Source: Viscum album (lineage: Eukaryota; Streptophyta; Magnoliopsida; Santalales; Viscaceae). From it: a DNA stretch of 64,000 nucleotides. The stretch lies in NCBI GenBank assembly GCA_963277665.1, contig OY728163.1, forward strand, positions 1,908,366,644 to 1,908,430,643. Reading direction: 5' to 3'. Of this stretch, positions 41,421 to 51,160 are shown one piece after another. A model generated the notes under the pieces. That model was not told the DNA's origin, ran no database searches, and saw only the letters and a list, made by a program, of their open reading frames with translations. The first letter of the stretch is position 1. Every line of letters starts with the position of its first letter. The position numbers and the translations under genes are program-made.

Positions 41421-43909
41421 TACTCTAATGGTTGTTTGAAACTTCCACAATGTATTTTATCTATTATGATAAATGAAAATTTTTATCATATTTTTTGGAA
41501 GATCCATTCATAATAGAAAATTTATTTTTAAATGTACTGAAATCAGTTTTTAAGAATTATAATTATTCCTACCATTCCTATATAAGAGATATTGAGTTAA
41601 TATAAAGCCATGCTAATTTTGGAATTATTAAATTGATATGATTTTGAAATTATGTTATTTTTTCTACAAGTATGTTTTAATTTTGTTAATATGATTGGGA
41701 TGGTTTTGGTTGTGGGTATTTTTCAATGTTAATTACATTTCTATGTGTTTATGTTTTGGTATTGTATATTTGAGTGGAAATTGTGCATTATTTTGGCATG
41801 GATCTCCATCGATTTCATAAGAAGAGATTTAATGGGCATGTGGAACCTGTAATAGAATATGTAGTATATGTGGATAAGTTTTTATCTTAGTTGGGAAAGT
41901 AAAATGGATTTTCAGGTGGAAATAATATAGATCATTTTTGCGGTTGTGTATATATTTGATTAATTATTAATAATTTGATGTGAATGGATGATGTGGTTAA
42001 TGGTTCTCAAATCAGAGTGTGTTATTTATAATAAGTCAGATGGAGGTTATTACATCGCATATTTAAATACTATAGATTTGTATTGTAAAGACCAAATGAC
42101 ATGTAACATTGATTTTCATAAAAAAATGTAATTATTTAATGGGGTAAAATAAATATTTTGTGTTTTTAAATGAAATTATAATATTTACAATGAAATGTAA
42201 TACAATATTTGATTTTGGTGGGGATTAATATTTTTTCTGAAAACAAATGTCAAAAATATTGGTCATAAAAAATGTAATATGTATGTTAAAACTTGAATAT
42301 ATAAATAGTAAAACTATTTGAGTAAATTTTGATCCATTTTAGTTATAGATATAACTTTTAATGTAGTAGTATAGTTGTATTCTATATGGAATTAATTGGT
42401 TGTTAACATTTGAAGTTAGAAATATGGTAATTGGTATGGGTATATGTAATGTGGATTTAGTATGAAACATTGCTATTTTATTTCATATGAATATGATAAA
42501 TGATTTTATTTTTTAGGTGAAAAATTGAACAAAAAAATCATATAGCATATCATTACTAATGAAAAATGATTTATGTTATTGGTTTATCTAATAAAAAGGT
42601 TGGGGGAATTTTTGGGTGAACACTCATTCTTCCTCATTATCTCTTACAATGATAATAATTATATTGATGGCATGTTATTATGAATATTGGGTTGTGATAG
42701 AAAATCACTGGAGTATAAATGATGTGAGTTTATAATGATTTTTATATTATGTGATAATGATATAAAATTGGATATAATATATTTTAGGGATTTTTTAATT
42801 ATAGTAAAGGAAATGATAATAATGTTTTTCATATTCATGATATCATACTATGATGATGATTTTCTATATGGTTGTGATGAGGAATTAATTTAGATAACTG
42901 TTGTGGTGATGTACCAAGAGGTTGTAGATATGTGGTTGTGGTTCAATTGTATGGTATTTTTTTGAGGTATGAGATAACGTGTGTGATATCCCAGATGTTA
43001 AACTGATAGGAGCCCCAATGTATTTCTATTGTGTTTTAAAGAGAAAAAATAATGGGTAATTGGTTACGAGTTACATTTTTTGTACAATAATATTAACAAT
43101 ATGTTATTAAATTGGTATCTGATATTATTGAGTGGGAATAGTGAGGTTAAGTAATAGTTTCCCCTGAATAGGTGTGTGTTTGTTATATTTTTTCCACTAT
43201 GGTATTAGACTGTATCTTCCTCATTAACATGAGTGGTTATGTGGATAATCCTATGGAGTGTATAAGTATTCCAACAAATATATACAATAATATATTTTTC
43301 ATGGGTTGTATCTGGGATTTATATATTTGGATTGAAATTACAAGATCATGTCTTGGAGATTTATTTTGAGACTCTACTGCTAAAGATAGGTTTTTGGTAT
43401 TTTAATATGGTGATACGATTTTGATGTCATTATAGAAACTTTTTGTACTTTTTATTTTATATAACTATTGTTTCAATTTGTTATATTTATCATATGATTC
43501 CATAATTAAAATACTAATTCCTCCCATTTGTAGGATTCATAATGTTGGTGCTGGTAACTATCCTAGAAAATATTGGTGTCAAGATTCATGGTGTAACAGT
43601 CATCTTCATGGATATCTTAGGGGATGTTCACCATGGAGAAAACTCATGATAGTGTGGTATCATAGCTATGAATGGGAGTTATGATGGATATATTTGTGAA
43701 TAACATATTATTATATCATGGGTTATGGTGAGATATTAAATTAATTAAATGAATTCAAATATATATAAAGAGAGATTGTGAACTACACATATAATTAAGC
43801 CCCTGAATGATCTTTGATAAGAAAATTAAGACTATAGAACTTCCTAGGTGATATAAATCCTATTTTAGAGTAGATACCCAAGATGGGTACAATAATCATT
43901 GTATTATTT
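41421..43909. other. A+T-rich, G-over-C-skewed DNA, no gene recognised
   Basis: The stretch up to the copia LTR is markedly rich in T and G and poor in C on the plus strand, most clearly at 41.7-43.7 kb. Open frames at 43,172-43,369 and 43,478-43,684 have no recognisable domain. The skew is what one-sided cytosine loss or a decayed transcribed repeat would give. No LTR or pol motif was found. Confidence 0.5.
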
Positions 43910-44091
43910 TGTAATCACCTATTTTGATAATCCCAAATCATGTTTTGGTAATCCCAAATCATGTTTCAATCAGGTTTTAATTCTATGTATATTATGTTTC
44001 ATTAATGTTTCTTGTTTCTACAGTGTAATATTCATATAATCTCAATCTCACTGCTTGATTGGTTGATCAAACTACGCAGAATTTATCTAAA

Positions 44092-44399
44092 TACAAGGTC
44101 ACTGATACAAGGTCAATGTTACAAGGTCACCAATATAAGGTCATCATTACATGGTCACTATTACAAGGTCATCATTATAAGGTCACTATTACAAGGTAAC
44201 TGCTACAAGGTCACTGTTACAAGGTCGCCGTTACATGGTCACTATTACAATGTCACCGTTAAAAGGTCACTAATACAAGGTCACCGTTACAAGGTCATCA
44301 TTACAAGATCACCATTATAAGGTCACTGATACAAGGTCACCGTTTCAATGTCACTGATACAAGGTTACCAATACAAGGTCAATGATACAAGCGTACTAT
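44092..44399 (+). repeat. 14-bp minisatellite in the 5' LTR, about 22 copies
   Basis: The consensus unit is TACAAGGTCACYRT. The array holds about 22 consecutive units, most with one to three changes and almost none with length changes. Because 14 is not a multiple of 3, the array reads through in a frame with a 14-residue period, which creates a 102-codon open frame at 44,012-44,320. That frame is a by-product of the repeat. After the array, looser echoes (GGTTACCGAT, GGCTACCGTTAC) run to about 44,490. Confidence 0.95.
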
Positions 44400-44699
44400 T
44401 GTACATTACCACTAAAGGTTACCGATGAAAGGTTACAGTTGGAAGGATTCAATCCTATCGATGTTAAGGCTACCGTTACTAGTCTACCATACACACCTAC
44501 TCCATACATTGTCATATTCTTATTATTATTTTAATGGACATTTTTTCAATCTTTTATCCTTCTGATGTAATTAATGCTTATTGTAGACATATCAAGACAT
44601 AATATCTTGACAGTATGATGTACAAGAAAGAATTCACATGATGTACTTAATCCTATTGTTGGACCTATAATATGAAACAATAATACTAAGAAAGAATGA

Positions 44700-44707
44700 T
44701 ATATATA
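44700..44707 (+). promoter_or_regulatory. Possible TATA box in the copia LTR
   Basis: TATATATA followed by GAGGC lies in the middle of the 5' LTR, where the LTR promoter is expected. The corresponding part of the 3' LTR is outside the window, so conservation cannot be checked. Confidence 0.3.
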
Positions 44708-45752
44708 GAGGCAAAAAGAAAAACAAAATTGTAACATGTTCAGAAGATTAATGAAGGATAAAGTAATTACAAAAGAACAACGAAAAACCATTCAAGCACC
44801 TTCGATATGTACCCCAAGAACATCAAGAAGATCATTTCAGGAAAACAAATTGAGGCTACCTTCTATGTCTCATAAACATCTAATTAACTCAAAAAGAAGA
44901 ATACTCAATTCTTGAAAGCTAGTATATGGAGTTTCGACACTCTATTTTAGAGACAACTTCCAAGGATAGTATCAAACTTCAAATTAGTCACAACAAGTGT
45001 CTAGAGATGAACTAAAAACACATAGATCCTTCTAAACTCTATCTCATCCTAATTGTCCTATTGTGTTTCTTTATATTTTTGAGAAGTGTGTCTGTCTGTT
45101 TGTCTCACACACTGTCTCCTCTACATAAACTGGTGGATACTAAATATCCTCACAACAAACGTCATCTACATTTGTTTCCCACATATAACTGTGGAAGTGA
45201 CCATGTTCGGTATGTATTATTGGTTTTCCCATGAAGAACTGTGGAAGGGGGTGTGAACCCTGGACAGTTTGTAAAAACTGTTGTAAATCATGATACAGGA
45301 TGTGGGTGAATTTTATTTCTAATATAAACTCCTTTGTGGTAGGTGATCACCATATGGAGAGGATTATGTTTCGGCTTGAGACTGAAACTCTTATTTTACT
45401 TCATTGTGTACTATATGTTGTTATACACTATTTTATCTATTTTCTAGTTCTTACATCAACTAAAACAAAAAACTATTTTTCATTCACATTTATAGTTTTT
45501 TTTAGTGTGCATATTTATTTTATTCAGTAAACATGTTTAAAAAGTATAAGATGTGTTTTTCACTAATTCAACTGAGGGATAATCACCCTTTGAGAAACAT
45601 GTTGACCAACTATACATCTATATCTATACTACCTTAATTAACTGGGCCATTTTACATATTTGGGGGATATTTATAATAAACTTTTTAACAGAAATTTTTT
45701 GTAGGAACATAATTCACCCACACCCCCTCTTGAGTTTCAACTCTGACCATCA

Positions 45753-45766
45753 TTTGGTATCAGAGG
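45753..45766 (+). promoter_or_regulatory. Primer-binding site for initiator Met tRNA
   Basis: TTTGGTATCAGAGG follows the LTR end directly. TGGTATCAGAG is the usual complement of the 3' end of plant initiator methionine tRNA in copia elements, and it is intact apart from the last base (G instead of C). It primes minus-strand DNA synthesis and fixes the 5' LTR boundary. Confidence 0.9.
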
Positions 45767-45875
45767 ATTTTTTTATCCAGTGTTCATATTCTTTAACTAT
45801 TATTTTAGTTGTATCTTAATGGTCTTAATATTTCTATCATATCTAAATTTTCAATTCCTTAAATTCTAATTAAAA

Positions 45876-47590
45876 ATGGATAACAGAGTTGAGGGTGCTG
45901 CTCCTAATAGGCTAGCTTTCTTAAATGGTTATAACTATGCTTAGTGGAAATTAAAAATGAAAATTAAACCAAAGAGCATGGGACCTAAAATCTGGGACAC
46001 AATTGAAGAACAACATGTATTTCCTGCTACTGGTAGTAACACATGGTTTTATTTGACTAAAGATACGTATAATAATAACTGTAAAGAAATGAATATCTTG
46101 TACTATTCTCTAGGTGATGAAGAATTCAATTGACTATCTGGTTGTAAATCTACATATGAAATTTGGGATAATTTGGCTATTTCACATGAGGTAACAACCA
46201 ATGTTAAAGAAATGAGATTAAATAAATATACTATAAAATATGAAAATTTTAAAATGAAGCCTGATAAACTCATACCCGAAATGTATCTCAGGTTCTATGA
46301 AATAGTGAATACCATGGGTCTGATTGGAAGACTAGTGGAAAACAAGGACCATAGTATGAAGTTTCTTTGATGCCTACCTAACAGATGGGGAGGATCTTCT
46401 ATTCCTATTCGAGAATCTTGTGACACATGATAAATACCAGTGAAGAAACTAATTGGAAAGATTATGATGTACAAATAAGACCTTAAGGTGAATCAAGAAG
46501 TAGATAAAGAACTCAAGAATAAATATATAGAATTCCAGAATATTGCATCAAAAACCAAAGTTAAAGAAAAAGTTCAAACTCCTATAAAATCTTCCACAAG
46601 TGAAGACTCATACTCTGAGAGTGGTGAAGAGATGTCTCATCTTGAAAGGAAATTAAAGAATTTTTACCGAATTAAAAATTTCTTTATACAATCAAAATAC
46701 TAAAGAAGTTATGATAATAAAGTACAATGGAATAAAGATAGAATATGGAATGACAACACAACAGATATAGTCTATTATGAGTGTAAACGCAAAGGTCATA
46801 TAAAGGCTTATTTCCCCAAGATTAAACATAAGAAAACATATGAAGTAATGGGAAAAGAATATAGAAAGGCTTTGAAAGCCACCTAGACTACTTCAGTAGT
46901 TATCTCAAGTGGATCTGACACTTTTAATAGTGAGAAGAACAAACGTTAAAATCTGTGTTTCATGAAAGAAACATTGAAGGTAACACCCAATTATCCTATA
47001 CATAATGTCTATTATTCAGATAATGAATGTGAATAAAACAACGATGAATATATTACTATGTATGCACTATTTTATTACATTGGAATGCTTGAAGATGCCT
47101 TTATTTAACTCAAGGATAAATATAAATTATTGAAAAGGAAACATTCTCTAAATGAAAATTATAAGTATGATCTGGATATTGAGAAAAAAAATGTGCTCAA
47201 CTGTTAAAGGAAAATAATGAACTCAAATTATCAAATGAGTAATTAAATAGAGTCATGAGATGTTTAATGCAGGTAGAGATACCATGACTCAGTTAATAGG
47301 AAAATATATTTCTCCAAAATATACAACTAATCTAGGGTATCAACCAGGAAAGAGAAGGATTATTAAAACTAAATTTGTTCCAAAATCTAGACAATTCACA
47401 ACTAGTTCGTGTTCTAGACAATTTTTTGAAAAAAAATATCACTTAAAGAACAAACCAAGTCTTTATGTCTCAAAATATATTTTCTTATTATAGGAAATAT
47501 GTGAGGAAAGTACGGGTTCCCAAAGTTTTACTTTCTAACCACTCTGGACTGTAGAAAATCTGGGTACCAATGTTACACTACACATAATCT
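45876..47590 (+). pseudogene. Copia gag (UBN2-type) with worn zinc knuckle and coiled coil
   Basis: The ATG at 45,876 opens MDNRVEGAAPNRLAFLNGYN, the usual start of Sirevirus-type Gag (P-x-FnGxNYxxWKxRM). A TAG then replaces the residue before WKLKMKI. The core continues with CKSTYEIWDNL and SHEVTTNVKEMR, then LKVNQEVDKELKNKY. The zinc knuckle at 46,773-46,817 reads YYECKRKGHIKAYFP: the first and last cysteines of C-x2-C-x4-H-x4-C have become Tyr and Phe. Lys/Glu/Leu-rich stretches at 47.1-47.24 kb suggest the C-terminal coiled coil typical of Sirevirus Gag. Stops at 45.94, 46.13 and 46.37 kb, plus frameshifts near 46.37-46.48 and 47.2 kb, break it. Gag would form the particle that packages element RNA. 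Confidence 0.8.
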
Positions 47591-47593
47591 ATT

Positions 47594-47980
47594 TTGCAGA
47601 AAAATTGTCTGAAGAGTTTTTGTAATACTCTGTGGTACTTGGATAGTGGATGTTCAAGACACATGACAGAAGACTACTCATGCTTCAAAATCCTAATAAA
47701 TGTTGATGGAGGATATGTCACATTCAGAGATAATTCAAAAGGAAATATCGTTGTCTTAGCCCAAATTGGTAACCCTAATTCTATATTAATTTCAACTGTA
47801 CATTTTGTTGATGGGTTAAAATACAATCTGCTAAGTATCTCTCAGTTGTGTGATGATGGATTCAATGTTACATTTGAAAATGATGCATGTAATATTTTTA
47901 ATTCTAAAAATGATTTAATATTTACTACTCTTAGAAATGAGAATGTATATGCTATGGATTTAGATTCTTTGTCTATGTAA
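47594..47980 (+). pseudogene. Copia protease and pre-integrase segment
   Basis: A 128-codon open frame. LWYLDSGCSRHMTED holds the copia protease active site D-S-G at 47,642-47,650 with its usual C-S-x-HMT continuation. VTFRDNSKG and VHFVDGLKYNLLSISQLCD follow, as in the family (V-x-FGDNsKG; V-x-yVdGLKhNLLSISQLCD), so only the G of FGD is changed. The C-terminal NVYAMDLDSL leads into the pre-integrase domain. The protease would cleave Gag-Pol. This is the best-preserved part upstream of the RT; the stop at 47,978 separates it from integrase. Confidence 0.85.
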
Positions 47981-49290
47981 AATGTTTCTTATTTAAATGT
48001 GTTCCATAAAGAATCCTGGTTGCTACACAGAAGATTAGGACACTACCATGTGCACTCACGTAGGAAACTGACTAGGATAGGTTTAGTTAGAGACTTACCT
48101 AAAATAGAATTCCCAATTAACAATGTTTGTAATACCTGAAAAAAGGGAAAACAACACAATGATTCATTCAAACTAAAGAGAGAAGTTTCTACTTCTCAAC
48201 CTCTTGAGTTGGTTCACATGGATTTGATTGGACAATTAGTATTTTCATGTTTAGATGGGAATCACTATGTTTATGTTCTTGTAAATGATTTTTCTAGGTA
48301 CACTTTGGTATACTTTCTGGCACACAAATGTGAGTTTTGTTTTTATTTTATAAAATACTCAATGCCTGTAGAATATCATAGTAGACATAGAATTAAGAAC
48401 TTGAGAAGTGATCATTGTCGTGAGTTTGAAAATCAGGAATTTGAATTCTTTTTCTCACAAAATGGATATACTCACAATTTCTCTACTCCTAGAACACCTC
48501 AAAAAATGGATTTGTAGAAAGAAGAAATAGGTCACTTCAAGATATTTCTAGGACTATACTCAATGAGTATAATCTACCTATCTTTTTGGTGTTGAAGCTA
48601 TTAATACAACTTGATATATTATCAATAGATTCTTGATTATACCTATTCATAAAAACACCCTTTATGAGCTTTGGAATAATAGGAATCCTAATGTTAATTA
48701 CATTAGAGTTTTTAGTTGCAATGTCTTTATCCTTAACACTAAGGAGAATCATTAATAGTTTTCCACCAAAATTGATGAATGAATTTTCCTAGGTTACTCA
48801 ATATCTATTAAAGCATATAGAGTATTTAATAGGAGAACCAAATGTGTGGAATAATATGTTCATGTAAAATTTGATGAGATTTTTTCACATAAACCCAAAA
48901 CCTCTCTTGAACATCTTAAGGAAGATATGTCAATTATGACACTTATTGATAATGATAGGGAAGCCCCTGAAAAAGTAACCAGTTCTGGGAATCTTCCTGG
49001 ATTTTCACCTGTTCAGTCTGAACCAATAGACAAACATGAGTAATCTAGATCAACTTTTTCTAGAGGTATTATAACTCTCAAGAATCATCCTTTAAATGAT
49101 GTAGTAGAGGAATTAAATAGAGGGACACAAACTAGAGTATCTCTGAGAAACCTGGTTGAACATAAAGATTTTCATTCATGAAATGAACCTAAAAATATCA
49201 ATGATGCAATCAGTGATGAATTTTGGGTGATAGCTATGTAAGAAAATTGATTCAGTTTGAATGAAACAATGTTTGGGAATTAGGGCACAG
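47981..49290 (+). pseudogene. Copia integrase, frameshifted
   Basis: ESWLLHRRLGHYH (about 48,015-48,050) is the HHCC zinc domain in GAG_pre-integrase context. Its CxxC reads CNT followed by TGA at 48,137-48,139, so the last cysteine codon is lost. The catalytic core gives LVHMDLIGQL with the first Asp, DFSRYTLVYFL, then IKNLRSDHCREFEN with the second Asp, and FSTPRTPQK. A one-base change near 48,503 then moves the frame to GFVERRNRSLQDISRTIL, which carries the catalytic Glu. The tail at 48.6-49.2 kb is fragmented but still shows worn blocks such as FDEIFSHKPK. The enzyme would insert element cDNA; here it cannot be made as one protein. Confidence 0.8.
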
Positions 49291-49990
49291 ACCTAAAGGC
49301 ACCTTAACCATAGGCACTAAACGGGTGTTTAGAAATAATGTTGATGAATCTGGAAACATTGTTAGAAATAAGGCTAGATTAGTTGCACAGAGAAATAGTC
49401 AAGAAGAAGGGATAGAATATCAAGAAACCATTGCTCGTGTATCTATACATGAAGCAATTAGGATAATACTTTCTTATACAGCTCATCTGATTTGCAACCT
49501 TTATCAAATGGATGTTAAAAGTGCATTTTTAAATGGGTACATAGTTGAAGATATATTTGTTGAACAACCCCATAGTTTTACAAATCCCCCTTTTCTAAAT
49601 CATTTTTTTAAACTTTCAAAAGCCTTATATGGTCTGAATCATGCTCAAAGGGCTTGGTATGATATACTTAGATCCTTCTTTATTTCAAAAAGTATTACAA
49701 ATGGAATAGAAGATCCTAATTTATTTATTAATAGAATATCCAAAAGTTTTTTTATAGTAAAAATTTATGTAGATGATATAATTTTTGGATCCTCTAAGAA
49801 CACTTATTATAGTGATTTTTCAAAAATGATGCATGAAAATTTTGAAATGAGTTTAATGGGGGAACATAAATTATTTCTTGGATTTCAAATTTTCTAAAAT
49901 AAAAATAGTAATATTCTAAATCAATGTAAATATACTAAGGATCTTTTTAAACGATTTGGTTTGGAAAATAATAAAGGTATGGATACACAT
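49290..49990 (+). pseudogene. Copia reverse transcriptase, largely open
   Basis: A 190-codon open frame at 49,325-49,897 is the best-kept coding block of the window. FRNNVDESGNIVRNKARLVA is the family's entry block. QMDVKSAFLNGYI carries the first catalytic Asp, LSKALYGLNHAQRAWYD corresponds to LKKALYGLKQAPRAWYe, and IYVDDIIFGS contains the YVDD catalytic box at 49,766-49,777. FEMSLMGEHKLFLGFQI closes the palm. Altered family residues (for example QAP to HAQ, and FAPVAR to IARVSI) suggest relaxed selection. The stop TAA at 49,895 separates it from the thumb and connection to RNase H. It would synthesise cDNA using the tRNA bound at 45,755. Confidence 0.9.
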
Positions 49991-50059
49991 ATGAGTACCA
50001 CTTGTAAGTTGGATGCTAATAAAGCAAGTAAAACAGTGGATCAAACTAATTACTGATGT

Positions 50060-50687
50060 ATGATTGAAAATTGGTTATACCGTACTGCTAGCAGACCTGA
50101 CATTAGGTTTAATGAATGCATGTGTTCTCATTTTTAAGCTAATACCAAAAAATCTCATTTAACTTCTGTTAAACGGATTTTTAAATATTTCATGTTTACT
50201 ATAAATCTAGGACTGTTTTATCCAAGAGGACAACTGTTTGATTTAATAAGTTATTCAGGCACTGACTTTGCGGGTAGTATGTTATATAAAAAAGAACATC
50301 TAGAACATGTCACATGTTAGGCAAGTCACTAGTATCATGGTGTAGTATGAAATAGAATTCTGTTGCATTATCTACTGCTGAAGATGAATTTATAGATGCT
50401 GGTAGTTGTTGTGCTCAAATTCAATGGATGAAACACACTTTACTATACTAGGGATATCAATTCAAACATGTATCTATAAACATTGACAACACAAGTTCTA
50501 CCAACATCACTAAAAATCTAGTATCTCATGCTAGGACAAAGCATATCGATGTAAGACATCAGTTCATGACATATCATTATCAAAGAGCTGGAATCACTCT
50601 TGAATTCATTGGTAATGAACACCAGTTGGTGGATATATTCAAAATGATTTTGAATGCTGAGAGGATAAATTACAAAAAACATGAGTA
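50060..50687 (+). pseudogene. Copia RNase H remnant
   Basis: TRPDIRFNECMC (tRPDI-faV block) begins the connection. SVKRIFKYFMFTINLGLFYP is the vKRIlrYLkgT-nlGLwYp block, and YSGTDFAGS has the catalytic Asp in the Y-DaDwAGs context. After a frame change come NSVALSTAEDEF with a catalytic Glu, GSCCAQIQWMKHTLL, DNTSSTNITKNLVSHARTKHIDVRHQF and FIGNEHQLVDIF, all standard for Sirevirus-type copia. A stop replaces a Gln codon before NSVAL (CAG to TAG). The frame ends with a TAA at 50,686-50,688, which is the natural end of pol. The activity would degrade the RNA template. Confidence 0.85.
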
Positions 50688-50724
50688 AGGTATGATAAAC
50701 TGTTGACTTATGTACTTCACTGTT

Positions 50725-50925
50725 AGACCATACATATAGAACCACACCATTAGACATTATCTTTAGAAACCTCACCGTTAGACATTACCAATAGAACCTC
50801 ACCGTTAGACCTTACCGATAGAACCTCACCATTAGACCTTACCATTAGAACCTCACCATTAGACCTAGCCATTAGAAACATCACCGTTAGACCTAAACGA
50901 TACCTCATAACCGATAGACGGCATG
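50725..50925 (+). repeat. 27-28-bp minisatellite between pol and the env-like region
   Basis: About six to seven units of the form CACCRTTAGACMTTACCRATAGAACCT follow each other, with a period of 27-28 bp and one or two changes each. The array sits directly after the pol stop and before the env-like frame. The unit is itself a near-doubling (acCATTAGAcc / tACCATTAGAac), so a 13-14-bp ancestor is likely, the same order of length as the LTR minisatellite. Confidence 0.85.
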
Positions 50926-51160
50926 AGTCTAGGACTTTTCATTTTAGTTCTCAACCAGAATCAGAAACATTTTCTATATTTTACTTATTTATCTTAACTG
51001 TTTCTTTTTTGATCCCTAAATGGTAAAAATAAAACATAGATCAAATATTTATCCGCATCAAACCCTCTTCTAAACCATTTTCTCCCCAATCTCATAACAA
51101 AAACCTATACTGAAACATTGAACCACTCCAGATCAATAGTAAGAGTCAAAACGATATCAG

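Larger units (their letters stand above)
43910..45752 (+). repeat. 5' LTR of the copia element
   Basis: It begins TGTAATCACC and ends ...GACCATCA directly before the primer-binding site. Its first 490 bp align to 54,248-54,598: both carry the words AATCCCAAATCAT, TATGTTTCATTAAT and CTTGATTGGT, and then the 14-bp minisatellite. A 21-bp unit (gataatcccaaatcatg...) is doubled near the start. By eye about one base in five differs between the two LTRs outside the minisatellite, so the insertion is not recent. The small open frames inside it are not genes. Confidence 0.85.

Noticed and set aside
43172..43684. Two small frames rich in Cys, Trp and Ile just left of the copia LTR
   Set aside because: They look protein-like at first, but no motif or homologous block was found and the region has a strong base skew.
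44012..44320. 102-codon open frame with YKVT/RSPLHGHYYN-like repeats
   Set aside because: It is the translation of the 14-bp minisatellite; the repeat has no stop in this frame. The 3' LTR copy gives no comparable frame.
44399..44490. Possible CRISPR-like repeat-spacer pattern around the minisatellite
   Set aside because: Units are contiguous with no spacers, and the context is a plant LTR.
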